DNA of 64,000 nt from a bacterium UBP14_UBA6098 (GCA_002428525.1 DIWU01000015.1:1-64000), one strand, 5' to 3'. Shown: positions 1 through 7,684, numbered from the stretch's first letter. Numbers and translations: made by a program. Notes: generated from the sequence alone by a model not told the origin.

Positions 1-189
1 GCAAGACCGTCCCCTACGACTCGCGAATTTACTTGGTCGCCCGACGAAACCATCGGTAGCGGCGTCTATCTCGTCCGCGCGCGCTTCGGCGATTCCCGGT
101 CGCTGAGCGGTGGTTACCGAGCGGAGCCGAGGCAAGCCGAAGCGGCCGGCGGCACGGCGGCGACGAAACGGGTGGTGTATTTGAAATAA
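1..189 (+). CDS. 3' end of a secreted protein with T9SS-like sorting domain (partial)
   Basis: Frame 1 is open from the first base to the TAA at 187-189 and encodes 62 residues, so the gene begins upstream of the window. The peptide has the end of a FlgD/T9SS-type C-terminal sorting domain: a Trp-containing strand, then GSGVYLVRARF, and a final TKRVVYLK. It closely matches the end of the amidase at 3763-5184, including an insertion (SLSGGYRAEPRQA) between the last two strands. The first 20 bases resemble the end of the palindromic GTAGGGG-type repeat found inside that amidase. The catalytic part lies outside the window, so the function of the full protein is unknown. Confidence 0.7.
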   Translation, partial: ARPSPTTREFTWSPDETIGSGVYLVRARFGDSRSLSGGYRAEPRQAEAAGGTAATKRVVYLK

Positions 190-217
190 CCGTAGGGGCG
201 CACGGACTGTGCGCCCG
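190..217. repeat. GTAGGGGCG-type palindromic interspersed repeat
   Basis: Sequence gtaggggcgcac-gg-a-ctgtgcgccc forms a near-perfect hairpin directly after the stop codon of the partial gene. Related units, all sharing GTAGGGG at one edge with variable palindromic arms, occur at 873-902, 3736-3762, 3926-3986, 4031-4058 and 20314-20375. Confidence 0.7.
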
Positions 218-335
218 TTTCGGGGCGAGCACGAACTGCCTCTATGACGACACCTACAATTTCTGTCGGCCATGCCGACCAACGGGAGATGTATCTCAAA
301 TGTAAAGGGCGCATTCCCCGCGCCCTCGTGTAAGG

Positions 336-365
336 CCCATAACCCATAACCCATAACCCATAACC
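336..365. repeat. CCCATAA heptamer microsatellite (left arm copy)
   Basis: About four tandem copies of CCCATAA lie inside the left inverted-repeat arm. The matching array in the right arm (3573-3616) has about six units and includes the variant TATAGGT, so the array has changed since the duplication. Confidence 0.8.
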
Positions 366-661
366 TTAATATAATGGCTGGCGCAAGACCGACCTCTACG
401 GATGGATTCCCGATGGGGTCGGGAATGACAGAGAACACCGGCCTTCGGCCACCCCTCTTTAAAAAGAGGGGGGCCGGGGGAAAAATTGACAATTCATATC
501 GAAGATTTCAACCTGTAAGGCGGGCGCTATTTTTTTCGGTTCCGTCCCGATATTTCTGTAAATTTGGTTTAGTGATTTTGCTGAAGGGATACAAACGCCA
601 TCGCAACAGTCTCGACTATTCTGGTATCAGTTTTGAAACTACAAGTTTGCACCGCACATAA

Positions 662-742
662 CCGGCTGGAGTCTATCTTTATAGAGTAAGCGCCGATGGC
701 CTTGGGATTGGAAAAACAGGGAAACTAATAATCTTGCAATAG
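662..742 (+). pseudogene. Relic of a sorting-domain C terminus
   Basis: Reading the frame that ends in TAG at 740-742 gives PAGVYLYRVSADG followed by a strand ending KLIILQ. This is the last two strands of a T9SS/FlgD-like sorting domain. A stop codon immediately precedes the fragment (TAA at 659-661) and nothing upstream restores a reading frame, so it is a remnant. Confidence 0.55.
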
Positions 743-872
743 AAAAAATCACCGTTCGGAGCGCCGTTATTCCTATTGCGAGCACCGCTTCCTCCAAGCC
801 GAATCTCGGAACGATAACAACGGCGATCTTTAGCCATCGCCGCGATCGGGGGGGATACAGAATCACACGCTT

Positions 873-902
873 GCCGTAGGGGAGGGCACAATTCCCTCCC
901 CT
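873..902. repeat. GTAGGGG-type palindromic repeat
   Basis: The arms aggggaggg (878-886) and ccctcccct (894-902) are perfect complements around a 7-nt loop and are preceded by gccgt, as in the other units of this repeat family. Confidence 0.6.
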
Positions 903-989
903 ATTCGGGCGACACATGGGGTCGCGCTACGGCCATTCTAATGTGTGCATTCTACACTGGATTTTTAGGATCATCCCCTCGACCGTGCG

Positions 990-1088
990 TTATTTATTCT
1001 TCTTGGCCTGCTTGTCGGCCCTTTTTTCTTTTAGGGTTTTCGCGGGTGCTTTTTTGTTGGATTTTTTCACGTTCTCTTTGTTAGCCAT
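990..1088 (-). CDS. Small lysine-rich protein, 32 residues
   Basis: An ATG at 1086-1088 is preceded by AAGGAG with a 6-nt spacer, a strong ribosome binding site for an otherwise gene-poor region. The product begins MANKENVKKSNKKAPAKTL and ends KEKRADKQAKKNK, then TAA. About 40 percent of the residues are Lys or Arg, with no hydrophobic core, so it is probably disordered and may bind nucleic acid or the ribosome (inference). Short proteins with a 'TLKEKRA.K.AK' tail occur in other bacteria, from memory, with no known function. It stands alone with no partner gene. Confidence 0.5.
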   Translation of the reverse strand: MANKENVKKSNKKAPAKTLKEKRADKQAKKNK

Positions 1089-1174
1089 TTTTTCTCCTTT
1101 TTAGGGGCGGGATATCTCCAGCCCGTTTTAATCGGCGGAGGCCTATGCCCCTTGCGATCTTTTCAAGATTCTAT

Positions 1175-1315
1175 TTATTCTTCGGTTAAGCCATAGAGGT
1201 CATTGACCGCCCGGTCTTTAGCGCGTTTCACTCTGTTAGTTCCTTCTTCCTTTTTCGTTCGACAACATTTTGCTTTATGTTCGTTTTGCGCAACGTTTTC
1301 AGAGGGGATCTCCAC
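1175..1315 (-). pseudogene. 46-codon fragment, possibly a restriction-modification C-terminal tail
   Basis: From a GTG at 1313-1315 to TAA at 1175-1177 the frame encodes a charged peptide ending KDRAVNDLYGLTEE. The 'D..V.. LYGLTEEE' ending is a familiar C terminus of Eco57I-type and other N6-adenine restriction-modification proteins, so this may be the last piece of such a gene. There is no convincing ribosome binding site and an in-frame stop lies shortly upstream. It could also be a chance ORF. Confidence 0.25.
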
Positions 1316-1576
1316 GCTCTCACGGCTTCGCGGAACCTTCTCCGGGCATTACACCGCCCACTCAGACCTCAGGACCGGCCCCTAAGACGGATTTTTTACC
1401 CTCAAAGAGCCGTTTTTCGCCCTCTTTTCGTCGCAAAAATCATCATAATATATTAAATAACAAAAACTTACCTCCCACACCGCTTGAAACACTCACCCTC
1501 GTTCGCGCCCATCCGGGCATTCGACATTTGCATTCTAAATTATACATATTCTTGAGAGTTTCTCCATAACAGCTGT

Positions 1577-1915
1577 TCATTTTATCGACACTAAGCGGCC
1601 GGAGCGTTCGGAACCGCCAATCTTCACAGTGTAATAATATACACCCGAAGACAAGTCTTGTCCAGTATCGTTAACGCTGTCTCGCACGGTGTTCCGGGTG
1701 CGGCGGTATAACTATTCGGCGACATCATCGGACCTTACGGTCAGTAGTGTTGCCGCTCTCGTTAATACCATTAATGGTTTGTCGTGCACTCCAATCAAAA
1801 TAAATGTCTTTTCGAGTCCGCCCATCATAGCGGGTTTTAGCCTTTTGTCATGCCGTTGACAAAACTGAAACCGAACAATTTAGGCTTTTCGGGAATAGTG
1901 TATTCTTTATAAACT
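1577..1915 (-). pseudogene. Frameshifted relic of a T9SS-like sorting domain
   Basis: On the minus strand three stretches line up in the order of a sorting domain: EYTIPEKPKLFGFSF (the linker before the usual PNPFN), then YDGRTRKDIYFDWSARQ, then NDTGQDLSSGVYYYTVKIGG ending GRLVSIK-stop at 1577-1579. They are in different frames and the first is closed by an in-frame stop, so the domain has decayed through indels. No catalytic domain is visible upstream. Confidence 0.55.
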
Positions 1916-2016
1916 CTATTCGAGGCAAAATGCGAATCCAAGGCCTCTAACTATTGATGCGAGAAGAAAATCCTTGTTTTTCTTTTGTATTAATCCATAG
2001 TAATTAGTAAGCAAAT

Positions 2017-2247
2017 ATGGGCGTTATGAAAAGATATGCTACTTTTTCGGCAATCCAGTTCACTCGGCCTCGACAGGAAAGGCGGATAAAGCGTTGTTCG
2101 ATGTCTTCCCAAAATTATAACCCCGAAAAATACGTTTGGCAACCGAAAAGCGACCTCTCCTCCGCTGTCTATCTCGTGCGGGCTATATCGAGTGGGCAAT
2201 CGAAGACCGTTCGGGTGACTTATTTGAAACAAATAGGTGGTTTTTAA
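2017..2247 (+). pseudogene. Decayed sorting-domain fragment (open, 76 codons)
   Basis: The open frame from ATG 2017 to TAA 2247 ends with EKYVWQPKSDLSSAVYLVRA and then TVRVTYLK, a standard sorting-domain ending. Upstream the nucleotide sequence still resembles that for SANPFNSA but out of frame, so the N-terminal third is frameshifted. No signal peptide or catalytic domain is present. It ends 31 nt before the glycosyltransferase start and is probably not functional. Confidence 0.5.
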
Positions 2248-2278
2248 ACCAACCTTGCTTTATATTTTATAAAAAACG

Positions 2279-3430
2279 ATGAAAAAACCGAAGATCCTGC
2301 ATGTAACATATGGCACGGGCAAGGCGGGTATCGAGAATTGTGTTATTGAAGTCACAAAAGCGCTCGGCGAGGAATTCGAGTTCGGGCATCTCGGGCTATT
2401 CGGTTCTGGGCGACTAACCGAGGAATTTGGGGAGATGGGGCTATATACCGTCTCCGCGGATCTTCCCATAGTCAGACATCTGCTTTACCCTTTGTATTTC
2501 ACGCATATCCCGAGGCTCACAAAGCTCATCGAGAATTTCGGGGCCGATGTTGTCATTATTTATCTTCCGCCTTTCCAATGGTTTATGGCGAAAGCCGCAA
2601 AGAATGCCGGTGCGAAAGTCCTTTTCGAGGCGCATCTTGGAATTAGCTATCACAATCCGAAACTGGGGGCCTTTGTCGAACGGCGCGGAGTGAATTGTTG
2701 CGACGCGGCTATAGCTGTATCCCACTATATCGCAAATCATTACATCAAAGAATTCGGAGTCGATAGATCGAAGATCGGGGTTGTCCATAACGGCATCGAT
2801 GTCAACAGATTTCGCCCGGCCGCCGAAATCGAAAGGGCCGAGATAAGGCGTGACTTAGGCATTCCAGAGGATAGCTTGGTGATTGGAACTATCAGCCGCT
2901 TCGCACCGGCGAAGGAGGTGCCGGCTTTAGCGAAGGTCTTTGCCAATATCGCGGACAAACACAAAAATATCAATCTACTTCTCGTCGGCGACGGCCCCGA
3001 GATGCCGCAGGTTCAAGCGGAACTCGCCGGAATCGACCCGCGGAGATACTATTTGCCGGGCTTTCGCAAGGACACAGAGCGGATGTATCGTGCATTAGAC
3101 ATCTTCGTGATGCCCTCGGCATTCGAGGCCTTTCCATTAATCCTTTTAGAGGCAATGGCGAGCGGTGTGGCCTGTATCTCCACCGCTGTCGGCGGCGCGA
3201 CGGAGATAGGCGAGGACAAGGAAGAGGTTTATTACATCCAACCCGGCAATAACATTGTGATGCAGAGGGCGATCGAGGAACTTATCGCGGACAAACAACT
3301 TCGCGAGAGGATGTCCGCCAAAGCCAGAATCAAAGCCGCCAAACGCTTCCCTCTCGAGGATATGATTCAGAAAAAGAAACGCATTTATGAAAGCCTGCTC
3401 GAAAAAAATAGCGCCCGCCTTAAAGGTTGA
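2279..3430 (+). CDS. GT4-family glycosyltransferase
   Basis: This 383-residue protein has the two-Rossmann GT-B layout of retaining family-4 glycosyltransferases, which transfer a sugar from a nucleotide-sugar donor to glycan or lipid acceptors at the inner membrane face. Visible signatures are the N-terminal KILHVTYGTGKAGIE glycine-rich loop, VVHNGIDVNRF (about 170-180) opening the donor domain, LLVGDGPEM, and the EX7E-type donor motif in SAFEAFPLILLEAMASG. No Shine-Dalgarno is visible before the ATG. The gene stands alone, with no other polysaccharide gene beside it, and lies in the interior of an inverted repeat whose right arm starts inside its last nine codons. Substrate unknown. Confidence 0.88.
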   Translation: MKKPKILHVTYGTGKAGIENCVIEVTKALGEEFEFGHLGLFGSGRLTEEFGEMGLYTVSADLPIVRHLLYPLYFTHIPRLTKLIENFGADVVIIYLPPFQWFMAKAAKNAGAKVLFEAHLGISYHNPKLGAFVERRGVNCCDAAIAVSHYIANHYIKEFGVDRSKIGVVHNGIDVNRFRPAAEIERAEIRRDLGIPEDSLVIGTISRFAPAKEVPALAKVFANIADKHKNINLLLVGDGPEMPQVQAELAGIDPRRYYLPGFRKDTERMYRALDIFVMPSAFEAFPLILLEAMASGVACISTAVGGATEIGEDKEEVYYIQPGNNIVMQRAIEELIADKQLRERMSAKARIKAAKRFPLEDMIQKKKRIYESLLEKNSARLKG

Positions 3431-3572
3431 AATCTTCGATATGAATGGTCAATTTTCCCCCCGGCCCCCCTCTTTTCAAAGAGGGGTGGCCGAAGGCCGG
3501 TGTTCTCTGTCATTCCCGACCCGATCGGGAATCCATCCGTAGAGGTCGGTCTTGCGCCAGCCATTATATTAA

Positions 3573-3616
3573 GGTTATGGGTTATGGGTTATGGGTTATA
3601 GGTTATAGGTTATAGG
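3573..3616. repeat. Heptamer microsatellite (right arm copy)
   Basis: Tandem GGTTATG/GGTTATA units, about six in all, form the complement of the CCCATAA array at 336-365. The last units have diverged from GGTTATG to GGTTATA. Confidence 0.8.
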
Positions 3617-3735
3617 CATTACACGAGGGCGCGGGGAATGCGCCCTTTACATTTGAGATACATCTCCCGTTGGTCGGCATAGCCGACAGAAATTGTAGGT
3701 GTCGTAATAGAGGCAGTTCGTGCTCGCCCCGAAAC

Positions 3736-3762
3736 GGGCGCACGGCCCGTGCGCCCCTACGG
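3736..3762. repeat. GTAGGGGCG-type palindromic repeat
   Basis: The stretch gggcgcacggcccgtgcgccc (3736-3756) is a near-perfect palindrome followed by ctacgg. It sits just downstream of the amidase stop codon, mirrors 190-217, and could also act as a transcript-end hairpin. Confidence 0.65.
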
Positions 3763-5184
3763 TTATTTCAAATACACCACCCGCTTCGTCGCCGCTACCG
3801 TGCCGGTCGCTGGGGCTTGCCTCGGCTCCGCTCGGTAACCACCGCTCAGCGACCGTGGGTCGTCGAAGCGCGCGCGGACAAGATAGACGCCGGAACCTAC
3901 CGACAGCGCCGGTTGCCAAACGCATTCGTAGGGGTCAACCGGTGGTTGACCCGTCGAACGGGCGACCCGCCGGGTCGCCCCTACGGATAAATTATCGACC
4001 ATCCGCCCGTTCAAATCGAAAACCTCAACGAGGGCGGGCGCAAGACCCGCCCCTACGCCGTCGAGGGTGATGGTCACCGCCGAATTGAACGGGTTGGGGT
4101 GGGCGGAGAGGCTTATCGCTTGCGGTTTTGCGGGCGCGGCGAAATCGTCGGTGCCGAGGGGGGCGTTGTAAATCCACAGGACGGCGTCCGCGATAACGAC
4201 ATCGCCGTTCACCGCCGTGCGGTCGCCGAGGCTGACATAACCCGATGTCCCCTCGTAAAACTCGTGGCTACCGAGATAATGCCATTCAGAGCCGGTGCCC
4301 TTCTGCGAGATCGTCATGCTGTCGTTTGCGAGGCCGAAAACGCGCACAAACACGCTATCGCAACGGTTCGCGCCGGCCAGCCACCACATATAGACATCGT
4401 ATTCGCCGTCTTCGGGAAGGTCGGGCGACCATCGCGCCCAGTTACTGCCGGAGATGTTGCAGAAGAGGTAATCGCTCTCCCAGCCGCCGGAGTAAGTGCC
4501 CAAGCTCCAGCTTCCGCCGGAGGTGAACTCCGGATCGTCGTTATCGACGATAATCGAGTCGGTGGTCGGCGGGGAGCCGTAGGTCGGCGGCGTTATCCCG
4601 CGATGGACGCAGAAGCCCTTGGCGTAGGCGAAACCCTGTCGCCCTTTATGGTCGTTCCAGTTGGTGAGATAGCGCCACGACTCGTCCCATCCGGCGGTGT
4701 AATCGATGAAAGTCCCCTCGCCCAGAATCGCGGGCATGGTCGTGTTCACCAGAACATAGTAATTCGCGGTCTTCGTGCCGCGGTCATCGTAGCCATGCGC
4801 CCAAATCAGCTCGGGATGCACCTTGTTTCGCATATCGAAGCTGTTCGAGCTCCCGCTCCCGTAGCAGTAAGTCTCCGTCCCCTGAACCGCCGTGTTGTAG
4901 GCGTTTTCGTGCATCGACATGAAACGCTCCCAGCCGCCGGAATTGGCGATCGCGCATCGGTCGGCCAAGGATAGCGTCATATCGGTGCTTCGAGTCATTC
5001 CGACTGTGACACTTGCGGCTTCGAGATAGGATTTCGCTTGAAATGCGACATCGAGATTCGCGTTCTTCTCCAGATAGGACGGTCCCGAAGCGCCGGCATC
5101 GGTGCCGCCGTGGCCGGGGTCGAGAATCACATCGACCGCCGAGAGCGAAGAGGCCAGCGCTAATGCGATAATAAGTCCTTTCAT
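3763..5184 (-). CDS. Secreted N-acetylmuramoyl-L-alanine amidase with sorting domain
   Basis: This 473-residue protein starts with a signal peptide (about 1-16) and an Amidase_3 domain that would cleave the amide bond between MurNAc and the stem peptide. The zinc ligands are visible: H25 in LDPGHGG, E39, H92 in SMHEN, and the catalytic E156 in GEGTF. A beta-sandwich resembling the golvesin/Xly carbohydrate-binding fold follows (about 208-345), then a PNPFNSA sorting domain. The sorting domain carries three in-frame insertions (VGAGLAPAL; a 20-residue stretch with RRVARSTGQPP; a stretch with SLSGGYRAEPRQA). The first two are encoded by palindromic repeats at 4031-4058 and 3926-3986. It overlaps the upstream gene by four bases (ATGA), so the two are translationally coupled. 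Confidence 0.85.
   Translation of the reverse strand: MKGLIIALALASSLSAVDVILDPGHGGTDAGASGPSYLEKNANLDVAFQAKSYLEAASVTVGMTRSTDMTLSLADRCAIANSGGWERFMSMHENAYNTAVQGTETYCYGSGSSNSFDMRNKVHPELIWAHGYDDRGTKTANYYVLVNTTMPAILGEGTFIDYTAGWDESWRYLTNWNDHKGRQGFAYAKGFCVHRGITPPTYGSPPTTDSIIVDNDDPEFTSGGSWSLGTYSGGWESDYLFCNISGSNWARWSPDLPEDGEYDVYMWWLAGANRCDSVFVRVFGLANDSMTISQKGTGSEWHYLGSHEFYEGTSGYVSLGDRTAVNGDVVIADAVLWIYNAPLGTDDFAAPAKPQAISLSAHPNPFNSAVTITLDGVGAGLAPALVEVFDLNGRMVDNLSVGATRRVARSTGQPPVDPYECVWQPALSVGSGVYLVRARFDDPRSLSGGYRAEPRQAPATGTVAATKRVVYLK
3926..3986. repeat. Two palindromic repeats in tandem inside the amidase gene
   Basis: gggtcaaccggtggttgaccc (3932-3952) and gggcgacccgccgggtcgccc (3960-3980) are near-perfect palindromes, each next to a ctacg/cgtag edge. 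They face opposite ways and together add about 20 codons without breaking the reading frame. Confidence 0.8.
4031..4058. repeat. Palindromic repeat inside the amidase gene
   Basis: agggcgggcgcaagacccgc followed by ccctacgc is a GTAGGGGCGGGTCTTGCGCCCGCC-type unit on the minus strand. It encodes VGAGLAPAL between the first two strands of the sorting domain. Confidence 0.75.
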
Positions 5185-6122
5185 TTCGACAGCACCTCCT
5201 CGTAATCCCTCTCATGGATAATTCGGCCGTCGCGGGTGGTCAGCAGAAGTCCGAATCCCGGCCTGAAATCGATGTGAGTAACTAAATGCTTCCATGCGCT
5301 TTCGAGGACATCCTTTACGTAGGCGATCTCGCCGTCCTCGATGGCGACGAAGACAATCTTGCTCGAGGTGATATCCTCGCCGTCGTCCTCGAGCTGAATT
5401 TGCAGGACTCCGAAGGGCTCGTCGATAAAAATCGGCACATCGCCCTTCGGAAGCTCTGTAACCTTGCGCGAAAGGACATCATATAGGAACACCGCGCCGC
5501 CGATGTCCTCGAAGGCGACCCATTTGCCGTCGCGAGAGGCCACCGGCGAGAATGTGAACCTTCCGCCGCCGGTTAGGGCGATGGCTTCCAGTTTGTCCGT
5601 TTGAGGTTTGTAATGATAGGCGATTCCGGCTCGGTCGCAGAAGAAATAGTCGCCATCGGCGATCGGAAGGATGACATTCGCGCCGCCGAGGAACATATCG
5701 ACCAAAACGCCGCGAAGGGAATAGACGAACACGGTTTTTTCATCCGAGAAGACGACATGGCCGTTTTCGTTGAAAACCGGCGGCCCGACCTTCTGCCCGG
5801 AGTAGATTTCATCGAGTGTCAGATGGAGCAGATTGTAAACCTGAACGCGCCCGGGGCTGTCGAAATTTGTGTTCCCCGTGAAGACGAGCGCTTCGAGATT
5901 ATCGTTGAGAGCGGGACGATAGCCCGCTTTCCAATCGAGGGTGACGGTGTCCAAGCGATCCTCGTCGTAATAGATGAAAAGGCCGCGATAATTCGGGCCG
6001 GTTAGAAGCAACTCTCCTCTCGGCAACCACGTCGCGGAAAGCCAGTCGCCCTCCGGCCCGACGAATTCCCACGCAAAGGTGGCGAAAGCTAAAATCATCA
6101 ACAAAAACGCATATCGTTTCAT
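5181..6122 (-). CDS. Secreted beta-propeller-like protein
   Basis: This 313-residue protein has a signal peptide (about 1-17, MKRYAFLLMILAFATFA) and then repeated strands of the kind found in TolB/WD40-like propellers (ATWLPRGELLLTG, PVFNENGHVVFSDEK, FSPVASRDGKWVAFED). No enzymatic motif is visible, so it probably binds a ligand or partner in the periplasm or at the surface (inference). The start is firm: AAAGGGAGG lies 8 nt upstream of the ATG. It is the first gene of an operon with the amidase, whose ATG overlaps this stop codon, which suggests a shared envelope role. Confidence 0.6.
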   Translation of the reverse strand: MKRYAFLLMILAFATFAWEFVGPEGDWLSATWLPRGELLLTGPNYRGLFIYYDEDRLDTVTLDWKAGYRPALNDNLEALVFTGNTNFDSPGRVQVYNLLHLTLDEIYSGQKVGPPVFNENGHVVFSDEKTVFVYSLRGVLVDMFLGGANVILPIADGDYFFCDRAGIAYHYKPQTDKLEAIALTGGGRFTFSPVASRDGKWVAFEDIGGAVFLYDVLSRKVTELPKGDVPIFIDEPFGVLQIQLEDDGEDITSSKIVFVAIEDGEIAYVKDVLESAWKHLVTHIDFRPGFGLLLTTRDGRIIHERDYEEVLSK

Positions 6123-6308
6123 TTTTTAACCTCCCTTTTTATCATAATAATCATCCCGCTCCATTAAAGAAACAGAAATTATCGAGTATTACTTCGTATG
6201 AGAGACTATTTTTCAGAAATGGCTTGCCATATAAGTGCTTTATTCATATTTTGTTGCGAGTTTTGAGAAACCCGGAGTTGTGTAATATTTTAGCCAAAGG
6301 AAGGACAG

Positions 6309-7634
6309 ATGCAAAAAAGAAAATGCCTGCTTCTAATCGCCTGCTTCACCGCGGCGTTCTTTATGTGGGGTTGCCCGGAGAAAAACGACAGCCCGGACGC
6401 CGACACTCCCGAAGAGGTGCCTTATAATTCCGATATTGACAACAGCTTCATCGAGACGATCACGGACGACGACACTATCGTTGTTTCCTCGATAGTCACC
6501 GACTCGGGCGTTGTCATCGCCGACGGAGACACCGCCCACGAGCGGGTCCTCACGATCAGCGGAACCGTGCCGGATTATCTCGGTGCGAAGAGAACCTCCG
6601 AACAGCCAGAGAGAATAGAGCTTTCCGCCGACGGCGGCTCCTGCCTGAACCCCGGCCCTTGGAACGATGCGGATACATTCTCGACCTCCTTCCAACAGAC
6701 CGTCTCGCTTAGCTACAGCCACAACGGCGTGATGTGCACCGGCGATTGGGGCTATACAATCACGATCACGAACCTCGGCACCGGCACAGTGGCTTGGAAA
6801 CGCGACGTCCTGCAGGGCATCGGCGCCGATGTCGATCAGACAACTGGAAGCCTCGATCTGCCCGCCGGCACCTACGAGATTCATGTCAGCACTGTCACAG
6901 GAACTCATACCTACGCCTCGCTGACCTATACCCCCGGTAGCGGCGGTGTCGTCGGCTCCTCGATTGTTGTCTATCACAACGGCAACCTCTATCCGGTCTC
7001 CGAGGCCACGCCCGGAGCGACCTACTCCCATGTCGTCGATCTGGTCAACGGCGACAATGTCATTCGCGTGCTCGTCATCGGGAACTTCGACGCCTCGGCT
7101 CAGGCCGATTTGGCGAACATCTTTGCGATTTCCGAGCCGATCGGAATCTTCTGCATTACCGAGGACATGGCTATTCGCTGTGTTCTGTCGTGGCAGTTGG
7201 ACGATTCCGATGTCGATATGCACCTTATCGAGCAGGGCGGAACCTTCTTCATGGAAAGCGATTGCTATTTCGGGAATGAGAACCCGAACTGGGGCGACTC
7301 CGCTTCGACCCTCGACGACCCAATGCTCGACCACGACAACACATGGGGTTACGGCCCCGAAACAACCGTTCTGCCGATTCCGAAGAACGGCCTTTATACC
7401 TTGGTTATTCACTACTATTCCGACCACGAATCAGGGCCGGCGCCGACCAAGGTCGTAGTCACCCTGAACGAGTCGTTACAGAGAACCTATGGCCCGAAGA
7501 CCTTGATCGATGAAGAGATTTGGATCGTCACCGGAATCAGGGTGACGGGCGGCACAGCCGCCTTCGCCGCGGCCCCGGACTCCGCCTCGCTGTTCAACTA
7601 TCCGACGACATTCAAGGGAACCCCGAGGAAATAG
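6309..7634 (+). CDS. Lipoprotein with YfaP/DUF2135-like C-terminal domain
   Basis: 441 residues. A lipoprotein signal ends in the lipobox FMWGC (Cys about 22), followed by an acidic linker, so the mature protein should be anchored in a membrane. The middle has Ig-like beta-strand segments. The C-terminal third (about 295-390) has LSWQLDDSDVDMHL, a later DCYFGNENPNW and a PKNGLYTLVIHYYSD stretch, matching the DUF2135/YfaP type in which a WDT/SDVDLH motif is followed by a YxV-type strand. The ribosome binding site AAGGAAGG sits just before the ATG. The function is unknown; members are often surface or toxin-delivery associated. It is a single-gene unit ending at the hairpin terminator at 7656-7684. 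Confidence 0.7.
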   Translation: MQKRKCLLLIACFTAAFFMWGCPEKNDSPDADTPEEVPYNSDIDNSFIETITDDDTIVVSSIVTDSGVVIADGDTAHERVLTISGTVPDYLGAKRTSEQPERIELSADGGSCLNPGPWNDADTFSTSFQQTVSLSYSHNGVMCTGDWGYTITITNLGTGTVAWKRDVLQGIGADVDQTTGSLDLPAGTYEIHVSTVTGTHTYASLTYTPGSGGVVGSSIVVYHNGNLYPVSEATPGATYSHVVDLVNGDNVIRVLVIGNFDASAQADLANIFAISEPIGIFCITEDMAIRCVLSWQLDDSDVDMHLIEQGGTFFMESDCYFGNENPNWGDSASTLDDPMLDHDNTWGYGPETTVLPIPKNGLYTLVIHYYSDHESGPAPTKVVVTLNESLQRTYGPKTLIDEEIWIVTGIRVTGGTAAFAAAPDSASLFNYPTTFKGTPRK

Positions 7635-7655
7635 CCTCGCCCTGAAATAGGCAAA

Positions 7656-7684
7656 AAAAGCCGGCGCTAAGCCGGCTTTTTTTT
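7656..7684 (+). terminator. Rho-independent terminator
   Basis: Perfect stem AAAAGCCGGC / GCCGGCTTTT with loop GCTAA, followed by a run of eight T, 21 nt after the lipoprotein stop codon. Confidence 0.9.

Larger units (their letters stand above)
53..540. repeat. Left arm of a ~0.49 kb inverted repeat
   Basis: The reverse complement of this stretch matches 3402-3890 at roughly 93-95 percent by eye, over its whole length. It contains the end of the partial sorting-domain gene, a palindromic repeat, a CCCATAA microsatellite, a 'cattccc...gggaatcc' repeat and, at the inner edge, a copy of the last codons of the glycosyltransferase gene. The two arms enclose about 2.9 kb. The microsatellite copy number differs between arms. 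Confidence 0.85.
743..2016. other. Decayed intergenic region with gene fragments
   Basis: Apart from the small ORFs and relics listed separately (990-1088, 1175-1315, 1577-1915) and the palindrome at 873-902, I see no supported gene here. The bases are a mix of frameshifted sorting-domain sequence and low-information AT-rich or C-rich stretches. Together with the flanking inverted repeat it looks like a region of repeated duplication and decay. Confidence 0.5.
3402..3890. repeat. Right arm of the ~0.49 kb inverted repeat
   Basis: Inverted copy of 53-540. It runs from the last codons of the glycosyltransferase, through a sorting-domain scrap encoding VEIFDMNGQ just after its stop, a hairpin-rich 'cccctcttt...aaagagggg' element, a 'cattcccgac...gggaatcc' element, a heptamer array and a GTAGGGG palindrome, into the 3' end of the amidase gene. 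Confidence 0.85.

Noticed and set aside
336..365. Possible CRISPR array from the CCCATAA tandem units
   Set aside because: Units are 7 nt without spacers, so this is a microsatellite.
4099..4974. 291-codon plus-strand frame over the amidase
   Set aside because: Antisense to the amidase with intact catalytic residues and no ribosome binding site of its own.
6333..7427. 364-codon minus-strand open frame over the DUF2135-like lipoprotein
   Set aside because: Antisense to a gene with a lipobox, ribosome binding site and terminator; translation shows no domain.
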